This document shows positions 1 to 7,600 of a stretch of DNA of 11,831 bases, piece after piece. Under the pieces are notes generated by a model. That model was not told the origin of the DNA and made no database searches. It saw nothing but the letters and a program-made list of their open reading frames with translations. The stretch is from Thalassiosira profunda. Its lineage: Eukaryota; Bacillariophyta; Thalassiosirophyceae; Thalassiosirales; Thalassiosiraceae. Each line of letters begins with the position of its first letter. Position 1 is the first letter of the stretch. A program made the position numbers and the translations under genes. The stretch is taken from NCBI GenBank assembly GCA_036939355.1, contig JALLAP010001094.1, positions 1 to 11,831 on the forward strand, written 5' to 3'.

Positions 1-334
1 TGCGTCCTCGGACGCTGTTCCACTGCTACAACAGGATTTTCTAAAATCCGCCCTACTATCACCAAAGACCCACGATCCCTCATTACTTAGGCATTTGGGC
101 GGGGAATGAAAGGAGGGAGAGGGTCGCTGCTTTCAGAAACATGTTCATATCATCTGTCAAATAGAGGAGAAAATAACAATCGTTTATGAACCACAGTCTT
201 CTGTCGCTTCATTGCGTGTGGATCACGACGTGTACTGATAGGTGGCAGTCTCGACTGTGCGAACCGGAAGGAACGCCAGTCTGGACGTCTTTGCGGCTGC
301 CTCGCCGACGGTTCCCGGCACTCCGCCGCCACAT
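1..334. other. 3' flank of gene 1; no gene seen
   Basis: This stretch lies downstream of the gene 1 stop. The short reading frames that cross it on either strand are Arg/Ser/Pro-rich and show no recognisable motif. It is less GC-rich than the gene beside it and presumably holds the 3' UTR of gene 1. The only local structure I see is a small inverted repeat at 34-49 (7-bp arms around 2 bases). I see no RNA gene or repeat element. Confidence 0.5.
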
Positions 335-1423
335 TCAAAACGCTCCCCCCTCCGCATCGTCGCCCCCCTTCCGCTTCCGCATCTGAAATCCAACAGCATT
401 GAACCGCCCCTTTTCCGCCATCTTCTCCTTCCGCGCCTGCGCCAACAACGCCGCCTTGCTCGGCTTCCGCCGATTCGCCCGCCGCCGCTCGGAATTGAGG
501 GGGTGGCGGGAGGGGTCGACCAATCCCGCGGCGCGGCGTTCCGCCGCCTCCTGTTGCATCCGGCGCTGCTCCTCGCGGCGGGCGCGTTCTTCCGGGGGGA
601 GGGCGGCGAGGTCGACGGCGGGCTTCTTGCGGCGGCGCTTCTTCTTTGGGGTTGGCTGCTCGTTGCCTTGGCTCTGGCCCGCGGGTGCCTTTTCATCAGC
701 ACTCTTCCTCTTGGCCGAGCTGTCTGTTTCCGAGGCGCCCCCGGGGTTGGCGGCGGCGTCCCGTTCGTTCCGCGCGGCCACCTTCTTCGCCCGCTCCTCG
801 GCCGCGGCAATCACACTTTCGTCAATGGCGCCCCCGCTGGAGGCCTTGAGCTGGCGCAGGTACTTTCGTCGGTCTTTGGAATTGAGCCCCTCCAGCTTTG
901 CGAGGATCTCTTGGATGTCGACGCCGGCTTCGTCTTCTGGCTCGCTGCTTTGTTGTGTATCTTTTGTGGCTGCCTCCTCCGGGGTGGAGCTATTGCTGTT
1001 CTCCTCTTTCTTATCAGCCTCCTCCTGATTGGCGCCCTTGGTCTCATCGGTCTGGTTTGCAATCTCCCCTGTTGCAGGGCTTGTTGTCGCCTTGTCCTCC
1101 TCCTTCGCCGGCGCCGCTCCCTCCTCCGCCGCCCCTTCCCGCTCCCGGTGCCGCCGCACCAGCCGCCGCTGTTTCGCGTTCAGCTTGGCCGGGTCCATCG
1201 CCAGCAACGCCCCGATGTCGTCCCCGTTGGGCTGCCCGGCCGCGGCGGCGCTGCGCTTCTTTTTCTTCGCGGATGTTGATGCCGGTGATGGCTCGGCGTT
1301 GGCAAAGTACGATGGCACCTCCTCCTCCGGTTTGGCGGGGGCGCCATCGCTGCCGACGCCGGGCGCGGGGGCGGCGTCCGCGGCGGCCGCCTTGCCCTTC
1401 CGCTTCTTGCCGAAGATCTTCAT
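335..1423 (-). CDS. Gene 1: Lys/Arg- and Glu-rich putative nuclear/nucleolar protein
   Basis: An intronless frame of 362 residues. The frame is open for 120 codons upstream, but the ATG at 1423 is preferred because the upstream part overlaps the start of gene 2 and translates to Arg/Pro low-complexity sequence. The protein starts MKIFGKKRKGK and is charged throughout. Basic clusters lie at residues 5-11, 53-57 and 260-267 (PKKKRRRKKP, a likely nuclear localisation signal), with an acidic Glu/Gln-rich middle at about 95-170. Two similar segments, at 69-91 and 169-191, both read DI..(I/L)LA...LN(A/S)K.RR. The C-terminal 60 residues are rich in Arg, Ala and Glu, contain HPLNSERRRANRRKP, and end in GFQMRKRKGGDDAEGGAF; most of that ending recurs in gene 3. 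The composition is like nucleolar or ribosome-biogenesis factors, but I recognise no named family, so that role is inference. It is transcribed divergently from gene 2. Confidence 0.75.
   Translation of the reverse strand: MKIFGKKRKGKAAAADAAPAPGVGSDGAPAKPEEEVPSYFANAEPSPASTSAKKKKRSAAAAGQPNGDDIGALLAMDPAKLNAKQRRLVRRHREREGAAEEGAAPAKEEDKATTSPATGEIANQTDETKGANQEEADKKEENSNSSTPEEAATKDTQQSSEPEDEAGVDIQEILAKLEGLNSKDRRKYLRQLKASSGGAIDESVIAAAEERAKKVAARNERDAAANPGGASETDSSAKRKSADEKAPAGQSQGNEQPTPKKKRRRKKPAVDLAALPPEERARREEQRRMQQEAAERRAAGLVDPSRHPLNSERRRANRRKPSKAALLAQARKEKMAEKGRFNAVGFQMRKRKGGDDAEGGAF
836..922 (-). repeat. Internal protein repeat, copy 2 (gene 1 residues 168-196)
   Basis: This segment carries DIQEILAKLEGLNSKDRRKY and pairs with the segment at 1136-1222. 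Shared positions are DI, LLA/ILA, LN(A/S)K, RR and a final R, with a one-residue gap. The DNA has diverged, so the match is kept at protein level. Confidence 0.55.
1136..1222 (-). repeat. Internal protein repeat, copy 1 (gene 1 residues 68-96)
   Basis: This segment carries DIGALLAMDPAKLNAKQRRL followed by RRHRERE. It aligns with residues 168-196 of the same protein over about 23 residues. It is likely an amphipathic helix followed by a basic stretch, which would suit an RNA- or rRNP-binding element; that role is inference. Confidence 0.55.
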
Positions 1424-1665
1424 CGTCAACCGGCGCCTCTCTTTTTTGGGTTGGGTTGGGTTGGGTTGGGTTGTGGTTGAGGGTCGAGGCTTGACGAGGG
1501 AGAGGAGAGGCGAAATGGGTGGCCAAAAAGTGAACGTGACAGGGTGACGGCCAAACGAAAAGAGGAGCCGGAGCTGGGGCGCGCGGCGAGACGGCGAGAG
1601 GCAGGCGGAGGCGGGCGCGGGTTCAAAGCGAGGCGGAGGACGGCGGTGGCTTCTAAAAGGCCGCC
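1424..1665. promoter_or_regulatory. Shared head-to-head promoter/5' UTR region of genes 1 and 2
   Basis: These 242 bp lie between the two divergent start codons, so both promoters and 5' UTRs must fit here, or partly inside the neighbouring coding sequence. A pentanucleotide GGGTT repeat stands 25-47 bp from the gene 1 ATG. The gene 2 end has a near-ideal initiation context (GCCGCCATGA). I see no clear TATA or CCAAT box. The rest is purine-rich on the + strand (GAG/GGC-rich). Confidence 0.6.
1448..1470 (+). repeat. (GGGTT)5 microsatellite, G-quadruplex-type motif
   Basis: Five GGG runs separated by TT lie on the + strand, satisfying the G3N1-7 four-run rule with one run to spare. The gene 1 transcript would carry the C-rich complement in its 5' UTR if transcription starts upstream of it. 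The repeat is flanked by a T run (1442-1447) and further TGG/GGG runs. Confidence 0.8.
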
Positions 1666-2745
1666 ATGAACCCCACGGCCCTCGTCCGGAAGCTCCTGGT
1701 GGCCTCGCTCTTCGTCGTGTCGAACGTCGTGCTGTTTCACATCTCGGGCGCCGGACGAAGCGGAGTCGACCCCTCGATTGCAACGGCGTTGGACCTGCCC
1801 TTCTCGCACGTGACCGGCCTCAAATCGGGGGTGGGCCTCGTGACAAAGGACGGCCTGTGGGGAGACGACTTCGGCGGCAAGTACAATGGCACCGACATCA
1901 AAATACTGGGCTTCACGGATCGAAATTACCTCCCCATTGCCAAGGTTTGGTACAGCCGGTTGACGGCGCTGGGGTACACCGAGCATTACATCGTGGCCCA
2001 CGACGAGCAGTCGTACGATGCCCTTTCGGTCGACGGCATGTTCCGCGTCATTCCGTGCGTCATCAAGAATCCCGACTATGCCCGCCCCGTCAGGGGCCTG
2101 TGGCAGCAAATCATGAGTGCGCGTTTGCATTTGACGATGGACCTCCTCCGCAACGGAACGCACGTGCTGATAACGGACGTGGACAATATCTTTTCGAGGC
2201 ACGTGCCGCTGGAGGGATTCTTGGAAGAGGGCTACGACGTGTATCATGCGCTCGAAATGCGATATCCAGTGCCCATATTTAACCAACAGGGGTTCGTGAT
2301 TTGCAGCGGCCACCAATTCCTCCGGTCCTCTCCGGGGACGCTCAAGTTTATGGACTTGGTGATGCAGCGATGCCGGGGGGCGAAGTGCGACGACCAGGTC
2401 ACATATAACTACGTGTTCTTCGAGGATTTGAAGGTGCAGTGGGATGGCATAGACAAGCCGAATCACACGAGCGCGTTGCGCATCAACGCGTCCCATCCGG
2501 AGAACGGCGGTCTGCTGGTGGAAAGCGTGACGGGCCGATCGAATGCGACAAATCACACAATAAAAATCTGGGACCGAGACTTTGCGTGGAGGCTCGCGGG
2601 GGCAATACCCGAATACTGCCCATCGGCGAACAACTGGCTTGGAATGCCGACGAAGCTGGATTATCTGATTGGCGGGGGCAATAAGGTTCACCAAAAGATC
2701 GCTGCATTCGATGTGTGGGACAAGCATTGCATGGGAAAACGATGA
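1666..2745 (+). CDS. Gene 2: signal-anchored glycosyltransferase, Nucleotid_trans (GT77-like) family
   Basis: An intronless frame of 359 residues that fits a type II Golgi/ER membrane protein. It has a short basic cytosolic tail (R8, K9), a hydrophobic anchor at about 10-27, then a lumenal catalytic domain. The domain carries LITDVDNIF (residues 168-176), with D171-V-D173 the expected DXD motif that holds metal and nucleotide sugar. NQQGFVICSG follows at 206-215, then C-DDQ-TYNY at 241-249. This order (DVD, then a G-F-central strand, then DDQ..N) is typical of PF03407. Six N-X-S/T sites (N74, N163, N266, N274, N293, N296) agree with lumenal exposure. Known family members add arabinose, xylose or galactose to wall glycans or glycoproteins; donor and acceptor cannot be read here. 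The start is supported by the Kozak context and the anchor. Its stop lies 20 bp from the stop of gene 3. Confidence 0.88.
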   Translation: MNPTALVRKLLVASLFVVSNVVLFHISGAGRSGVDPSIATALDLPFSHVTGLKSGVGLVTKDGLWGDDFGGKYNGTDIKILGFTDRNYLPIAKVWYSRLTALGYTEHYIVAHDEQSYDALSVDGMFRVIPCVIKNPDYARPVRGLWQQIMSARLHLTMDLLRNGTHVLITDVDNIFSRHVPLEGFLEEGYDVYHALEMRYPVPIFNQQGFVICSGHQFLRSSPGTLKFMDLVMQRCRGAKCDDQVTYNYVFFEDLKVQWDGIDKPNHTSALRINASHPENGGLLVESVTGRSNATNHTIKIWDRDFAWRLAGAIPEYCPSANNWLGMPTKLDYLIGGGNKVHQKIAAFDVWDKHCMGKR

Positions 2746-2765
2746 CGGAGTCATTAATATCAGAA

Positions 2766-4271
2766 TCAAAACTGGATCGATGAACCGCCAACGTTTGCAA
2801 GCATCGGCTCCTGCTTCGCGATGTTCATGTACGGGGCTGACTCCCCGCCGCCACCCCGTCGTTGTCGTACCCCGCGCTCTCGCGCGCTCCATGCATTGTT
2901 GCCGTTCGCCCTGCCACCGCTGGTGGCATTTCCTCTCCCTCTGCCTCTCCCGCGTGTGTTGTTGGATCTTCGATAGGTTCGCTTTCGTCGCCTCTTGGCA
3001 GGTGCCTTCGATGTGGCTTTGGCCGTGGTCTTTCTTCGTTTCCTGGTCGTTTTGGCCTTGGCCGAAGTGCTGCTTGTGCTTCTCTTTGCTCTAGTGCTGG
3101 AGGCTTTTGATGCAGATTCAGAAGTCTTGCGCGGTTTCCGCCTTGTGGTTGCGCCCTCGGCATCGTCGCCCTTTCTCTTGGTCATTTGAAACCCGTTTAC
3201 GCCAGCCCCGGCACCACCGAGGACGTCGCTGCGGGAATTCATGCACGCGAAGGAATCTCGTCCCTTCAGATTGCCCGCTGTCCCCAGAGAGCCGGGAGTT
3301 GATTTTCGTCGCTGCCAGGGAGGCAGAGGCCGCGAGGAAGGTGAGGGCAGCGGTCTGCTGCTCTCCACCTCCGACAGCTCCGAATCAGAACCGCCGTCGA
3401 TTGTGTAGGGTTCGTACTTCGTCCCAGACCTCTTTCTACCGCTCCTTCGTCTCTCGGTTTTGTTGTTTTCTTTGCCGGGCATTGCTACCACTTCGAGCTC
3501 CGAATCGCTTTCGCCCTCGTCACTATCCATTAAATCCACACACTCTGGGCTGGGCTTCCTCTTCACTGCAGGCATTTTGCCATCCTCCCCAGCCTCTTCA
3601 TTTTCCCCATCACTGAATTCAGCCTCTTCTTCGCTGCTGCTGTCGTATTCTTCTTCAGAGCTCTCGTAATTCTGCTCGAGCGATTTGAAGGCATCCCACC
3701 CACCGCTCCCCTCGCCGCCGGTTCCCATCTTCCTATCACTGTCGTCAATTTCGCTCCCACTTCCCTTTCTGCGGCTACCGTCGTGGCTGTCATCGTCCTC
3801 GTCGCTTTCGTCTTCTGAGCTTTCGAGGTTGTCCTCCAGACTGGCAAATGCGTCCCATCGCTTCTTGCCTCCCCCAGCAACCTTGCCGTTGTTTTTGGCG
3901 GCGTTGCCAGGCGCCGCTGCTGTGTCAGCAGCGCCGGCTTGCTGCTCGGCAACTGCACCACCGTGTGATGGACGGGCAGACCCCTCCGCCGTCTCGTCGC
4001 ATTGCCGTGAACGATAATTATCGCCCTGCATCGCCGCCGGCGGCGCCTTTCTCACTCCATTGGAGTCTGCACCGGCCAGAGCCGAATTATCCGCTGATCC
4101 CGCGTTCAAAACCGCCGTTGTCGATTCGCAGCCGTCATTTAGCGGGGGCCAGGGCGACGATTGCGAGGAGGCCCGCCGCTCCGTAAAGCACATTGCGCAC
4201 GCCAACCCGCAGCCATTATCATTGCTGAAGGTACAGGCGGCGCATGTCCACGGGCACTGGGAGGCCTCCAT
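2766..4271 (-). CDS. Gene 3: NZF/RanBP2-type zinc-finger protein with acidic WDAF repeats, SIM-like motif and basic RG tail
   Basis: A frame of 501 residues from the first ATG; the frame extends further upstream only to a TTG. Residues 6-30 hold a RanBP2/NZF finger: W8, C10, C13, N17, C25 and C28, with T14-F15 and M27 at the places that make ubiquitin contacts in NZF fingers such as that of Npl4. The N17-to-C25 gap is one residue longer than usual. Next come a low-complexity region, two WDAF.SLE.N.ESSE(D/E) units (139-155, 192-208) each followed by Ser/Asp/Glu tracts (CK2-like), a SUMO-interaction-like VDLMDSDE (245-252), RRSGRKRSG (275-283), GFQMTKRKGDDAEG (360-373), a Lys/Arg/Ala/Ser/Thr-rich histone-H1-like stretch (about 376-436), an RG repeat (440-447) and a Gly/Arg tail. 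I infer a nuclear, chromatin- or RNP-bound reader of ubiquitin and/or SUMO. No exact family is recognised. Confidence 0.78.
   Translation of the reverse strand: MEASQCPWTCAACTFSNDNGCGLACAMCFTERRASSQSSPWPPLNDGCESTTAVLNAGSADNSALAGADSNGVRKAPPAAMQGDNYRSRQCDETAEGSARPSHGGAVAEQQAGAADTAAAPGNAAKNNGKVAGGGKKRWDAFASLEDNLESSEDESDEDDDSHDGSRRKGSGSEIDDSDRKMGTGGEGSGGWDAFKSLEQNYESSEEEYDSSSEEEAEFSDGENEEAGEDGKMPAVKRKPSPECVDLMDSDEGESDSELEVVAMPGKENNKTERRRSGRKRSGTKYEPYTIDGGSDSELSEVESSRPLPSPSSRPLPPWQRRKSTPGSLGTAGNLKGRDSFACMNSRSDVLGGAGAGVNGFQMTKRKGDDAEGATTRRKPRKTSESASKASSTRAKRSTSSTSAKAKTTRKRRKTTAKATSKAPAKRRRKRTYRRSNNTRGRGRGRGNATSGGRANGNNAWSARERGVRQRRGGGGESAPYMNIAKQEPMLANVGGSSIQF
3648..3698 (-). repeat. WDAF repeat, copy 2 (gene 3 residues 192-208)
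   Basis: WDAFKSLEQNYESSEEE, followed by a longer Ser/Glu run. It matches copy 1 at 12 of 17 positions, with mostly conservative changes at the rest. Confidence 0.7.
3807..3857 (-). repeat. WDAF repeat, copy 1 (gene 3 residues 139-155)
   Basis: WDAFASLEDNLESSEDE, followed by an Asp/Ser-rich acidic run. Each copy joins a short aromatic/leucine segment to an acidic, casein-kinase-2-like serine tract. Confidence 0.7.
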
Positions 4272-4680
4272 CGTGCCGCTGGTGCTCTTCGGTAGCACCG
4301 ACCGTTTGCTTTTGTTTGCCTGCACCAAAAAATGGCGCCGGATTGGCCGGGTACATACCTAGAAGCAAAAGTATCGCGTAAGAAGTACACTAATTTCTCA
4401 TGTCATTTGGGCGAATCGGTGTCGCAACAACAACGAATTCCCTCGTATAAATTATCAACGTGTGTAGGAACTCAGTATGCGTCGAAATCAACTTGCTCCA
4501 GCATTTCACGCACCACGGTGATGACACCGTGCACCAAAGCGGCAAAAGCAAAAGAAGGGCGCCGCGCGAGCTGCTGGCATCGTACAACTACGCTGCATTG
4601 CAAGCGGTCCAACAACTTTGATCGTTGAGGAGGATTGTGCTAAGGCATTCGAGGATAACCTCTGCGACTGCTCTGCCGCG
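4272..4680. promoter_or_regulatory. Divergent promoter/5' UTR region of genes 3 and 4
   Basis: These 409 bp separate the two starts. A CCAAT box on the minus strand (4342-4346) is 71-75 bp upstream of the gene 3 ATG. A TATA-like TATAAAT on the + strand (4446-4452) points toward gene 4 but is about 230 bp from its ATG. Two short upstream frames lie in the gene 4 leader (see 4477-4628). The gene 4 frame is open upstream as far as 4525 without an ATG, so a spliced upstream exon cannot be excluded. The region is richer in A and T than gene 4. Confidence 0.5.
4477..4628 (+). other. Two overlapping candidate uORFs ahead of gene 4
   Basis: A 14-codon frame (4477-4521) ends in TGATG, where its stop overlaps the ATG of a 35-codon frame (4521-4628). 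Both lie upstream of the gene 4 ATG at 4681 and in other frames. They matter only if transcription starts upstream of 4477. The TATA-like box at 4446 would put initiation close to that position, so their presence in the mRNA is uncertain. Confidence 0.25.
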
Positions 4681-7600
4681 ATGGACGTCCCGGGCCTCCT
4701 GCGGGGGTGCCTCTCCCCCAAGATGGGCGACTCCACCACCACCCCCGTCGACGGCCCCTGCGCCGCCTCCCGGCACCTCCAGCGCGTAGCCTGCGGCGAC
4801 CTCGACGACCGATTGCACCCCGCGCCCTACCCTCCCCCCGGCCCGCGGACGCCCCACCCCACCCCGCACACGCCGCTGCAGGCCGTGTCCGAGTTTTTCA
4901 CCCTCGACGCCATGGAGAAGGTGTTGAACTGCGTCCCCCTGGGGGTCGACCCGCGCAGCCCCCGCAGCCGCGGGGCCGGGAGGGGGCCCGCCGACGGCGT
5001 GGGAAGGATCTTCTGCGGCGACGGCCCATCGCCCGCGGTCTTCTTCGGGGACGCCCCCCAGCAAGCCGAGGAGCCCGAGTCTCGCCAGGATTCGCCGCGG
5101 CCGGAGGGGCCAAGGTTCACCCCTTTAGAGCACGCCGCGCTCGAGCGGGAGGCGGCGGGGCGCGAGGAGGCCACGGAGGGCGACCGTCCCGGCAGCCTGT
5201 TGCAGAAGGTGCAGGCGACGGCGTGGCAGCTCCAAAATCACCTCAGCCCCCGGAACTGCGGGGAGGGGGCGGGGCTCGGCGGGCTGGGGTTCGCGCTGCG
5301 CCCCCACCCGGCCGCGGACGACGATAAGGAAGAGGGGGCGGGGGCCGGGGGGACTCCAAGGGCGGCGAACCGTGCGCCCCGGGGGTCGGCGGGGCCCTCT
5401 GCCGTGCCGTTTGGAGGGGCGAACGACGACTCCGGCGCTCCCGCCGAAGCGGCGGCGCAGTTTCCGGAGGCGGCGTCTCCGGCGGTCCGCATCCCCGGGG
5501 GCCTGTGGCACCTGCACTCCAACGAGTCCCACAGCAGCGGAGACGAGGACGAAGATAAACATGCGGCCGAAGGGGAGGACGAGGTCATGAGGATGCGCAG
5601 CCCTGCCGGCGCCAACAACAAGGGAGCGGACTGGGACGGCGCCCCCTCGCCCGTCTCGGGGGGGCCGCTCGACTTGCGCTCCGGCTCCCCTCCTGCCACC
5701 CAAATTCCGGCTGAACCTACTGCTCCAGTGGCAACAGTGCCGAAGATCCCACCGGTCGCCCCGGGCCTCCTCCCGGCGGCCCAGCGCGCCATCCTCGCGG
5801 CGCAGCGGGCCGTGAGCCACGCGACAGCCTCGCCGTTCGCGCACAGCCCGCCCACGAGCCCGAGCAGTCAGACTTATGACGACAAGTACTGGATGGAGGA
5901 CGAGGTGCGAGAGGGGTTGGCGGGGGTGCTGCAGGGCGTCGACGTCCCGCACGAGGCTGTGGAGCGGGAGGGGCTCGAAGACGAGGAGGAGAACGGGGGG
6001 CACGGGAAGGGCAAGGATGCGTACGAGGGGGCGCGCCACATGCTGGAGGACGCGCGGGCGAGGCTGGACGACGCGCCGGGCACCGGCGCCCCACACCTAA
6101 CCCTAACCCTTCCAGAGGAGGCCACGCCGCAAGACGGTGCGGACGCGCGGCTGGCCCACCTCCCGGCCGAGCTGCCCGAAGGGATTCCCGAGGCGCCGCC
6201 GGCAGGGCCACCGGAGGCCGTTGGCGCCGCTATGGGCACCGCCGAAGACAATGTCGAAGATGAAGTGGACGAACCCTACGCGCCGGGATACCACCCCTAC
6301 GCCACCGACGCCGAGGCCAACGCCCACTTCGACGCGATCATGGCCCGGTTCGAATTGCGCCTCCCCGACCGGGGCGGGGGGATCTCGGCGGAGGAGGAGG
6401 ATCGTTCCGTCGGGATGTCCGAAGAGAAGCACGCCGGGGGAACGCGGGACGGGCGCAGGGCGACCAAGAGGCAGCCGCGGGACGGGCGCAGGGCGAGGGT
6501 GCCGCCCGTCTCCCCGCTCATGGCCAAGGTCGCCGCGCGGAGGAGGAAGCACTCGGAGGACGAGGCATCCTCTAAGGCGAGCCGGTCGTCAGTAGGGGAC
6601 GCGTCGTTCCTCGCGGGGACGGTGGGGCGGAAGCTGAACCGCCGTCCCGGCGCGGCGTCGGTGGACGAGTCGACGGAGGCGGTTGAGGCCGAGGACGAGG
6701 CCAGCTCGGTGGACGGCGTTGGTGCCGTGCAAGAAGACGAGGAAGCAATTCAGAACGATGACACCGAAACCACCGACGCGCCAGTTGAATCAGAAGGCTC
6801 CAATGATGCCACGCCGCCTCCCAGTCTTGGCACACGCCGCGAGAACAAGCGCGGGTCGCGGCGCATGGCGAGGCACCGCCCGGCCAAGGCGGGACCGCGG
6901 GAGGCAAACGAAGATTGCCCCGACGACGAGAAGGTGGACGTCGAGGAAGGAGTTCCAGACGACGAAGTGGCATCGCGGGAGGCTCCGTCGGCCGGCGCCA
7001 GCGAGGAGATTGATGAAGGCGAAGAAGAAGCGGCATCGGCGAGAGGGGATCGCGGACTGGACGGCATCCTCGGCTCCATTAATGGATCCTCCTTCGACTC
7101 CAGCGTCAACTGGGACGCCCTCGCGTACTCTGTTAGCATGTCGGACAACGGCTCGGCGAACGGTACGCCCGAGGCGGGCTTGGTGACCAGCGAGGGTCCG
7201 GAACCCGACGCAGAAGTGAAGGACGCGGTAGAAGCGGATGCGGTCGCCCCCGTCCCCGTGACCCAGGCATCCTCCGCGCGTCCTCCTCGGCAGGCAAAGC
7301 CTCAGGCAATGGCGGACGCACCATTGGACGTCCCTGCAGCCATTGCGGAAGGAGTCAAGGCCATGCATGCGCCCCCTGTCGAGCAGAACGAGGTACCTCC
7401 TCCTGAGCAGCGCGTGGCAACCCAAGCCAGTGACGAGGCCAAGGATGCGGATGCCTGGGGCGACGAGAGCCTCGCGCCGCGGGCGTGGGAACGAATCGAG
7501 CGCATCAAGAAACAGCACGACGAGGACATTGGCAAGATTCGGGGCATGGTCATTGGTCCGGACAGTGTCGAGGGGGTGGCTTTGGGCTCTGTTCCCGAGC

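Noticed and set aside
34..49. Short inverted repeat (7-bp arms, 2-base loop)
   Set aside because: Too short for a terminator, attachment site or transposon end, and it has no context.
242..1279. A 345-codon open frame on the + strand opposite gene 1
   Set aside because: It is Leu/Arg/Pro-biased and has no motif, as expected from the complement of Lys/Glu/Ala-rich GC-ended codons. The minus-strand protein has coherent composition and internal repeats.
4272..4328. Extension of gene 3 upstream to a TTG codon
   Set aside because: The first ATG at 4271 lies just before the zinc finger, and the extra residues add no domain.
4320..4358. Possible 5' UTR intron of gene 3 (GTATGT ... TTTTTTGGTGCAG on the minus strand)
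   Set aside because: Both ends look good, but 39 bp is much shorter than the two supported introns (68 and 88 bp) and there is no branch motif.
4618..4680. Extension of gene 4 upstream to a TTG codon
   Set aside because: TTG is not a usual eukaryotic start and a good-context ATG follows at 4681. The open upstream frame is noted because of a possible spliced exon.
5125..6096. A 323-codon minus-strand frame opposite the 5' half of gene 4
   Set aside because: Arg/Val/Gly/Pro-rich low complexity explained by GC skew; no start context or motif.
6021..6115. Possible intron in gene 4 from GTACGA to TTCCAG
   Set aside because: Its 95-bp length would shift the reading frame. The other upstream GT donors I tried also break the frame, while the unspliced frame is open.
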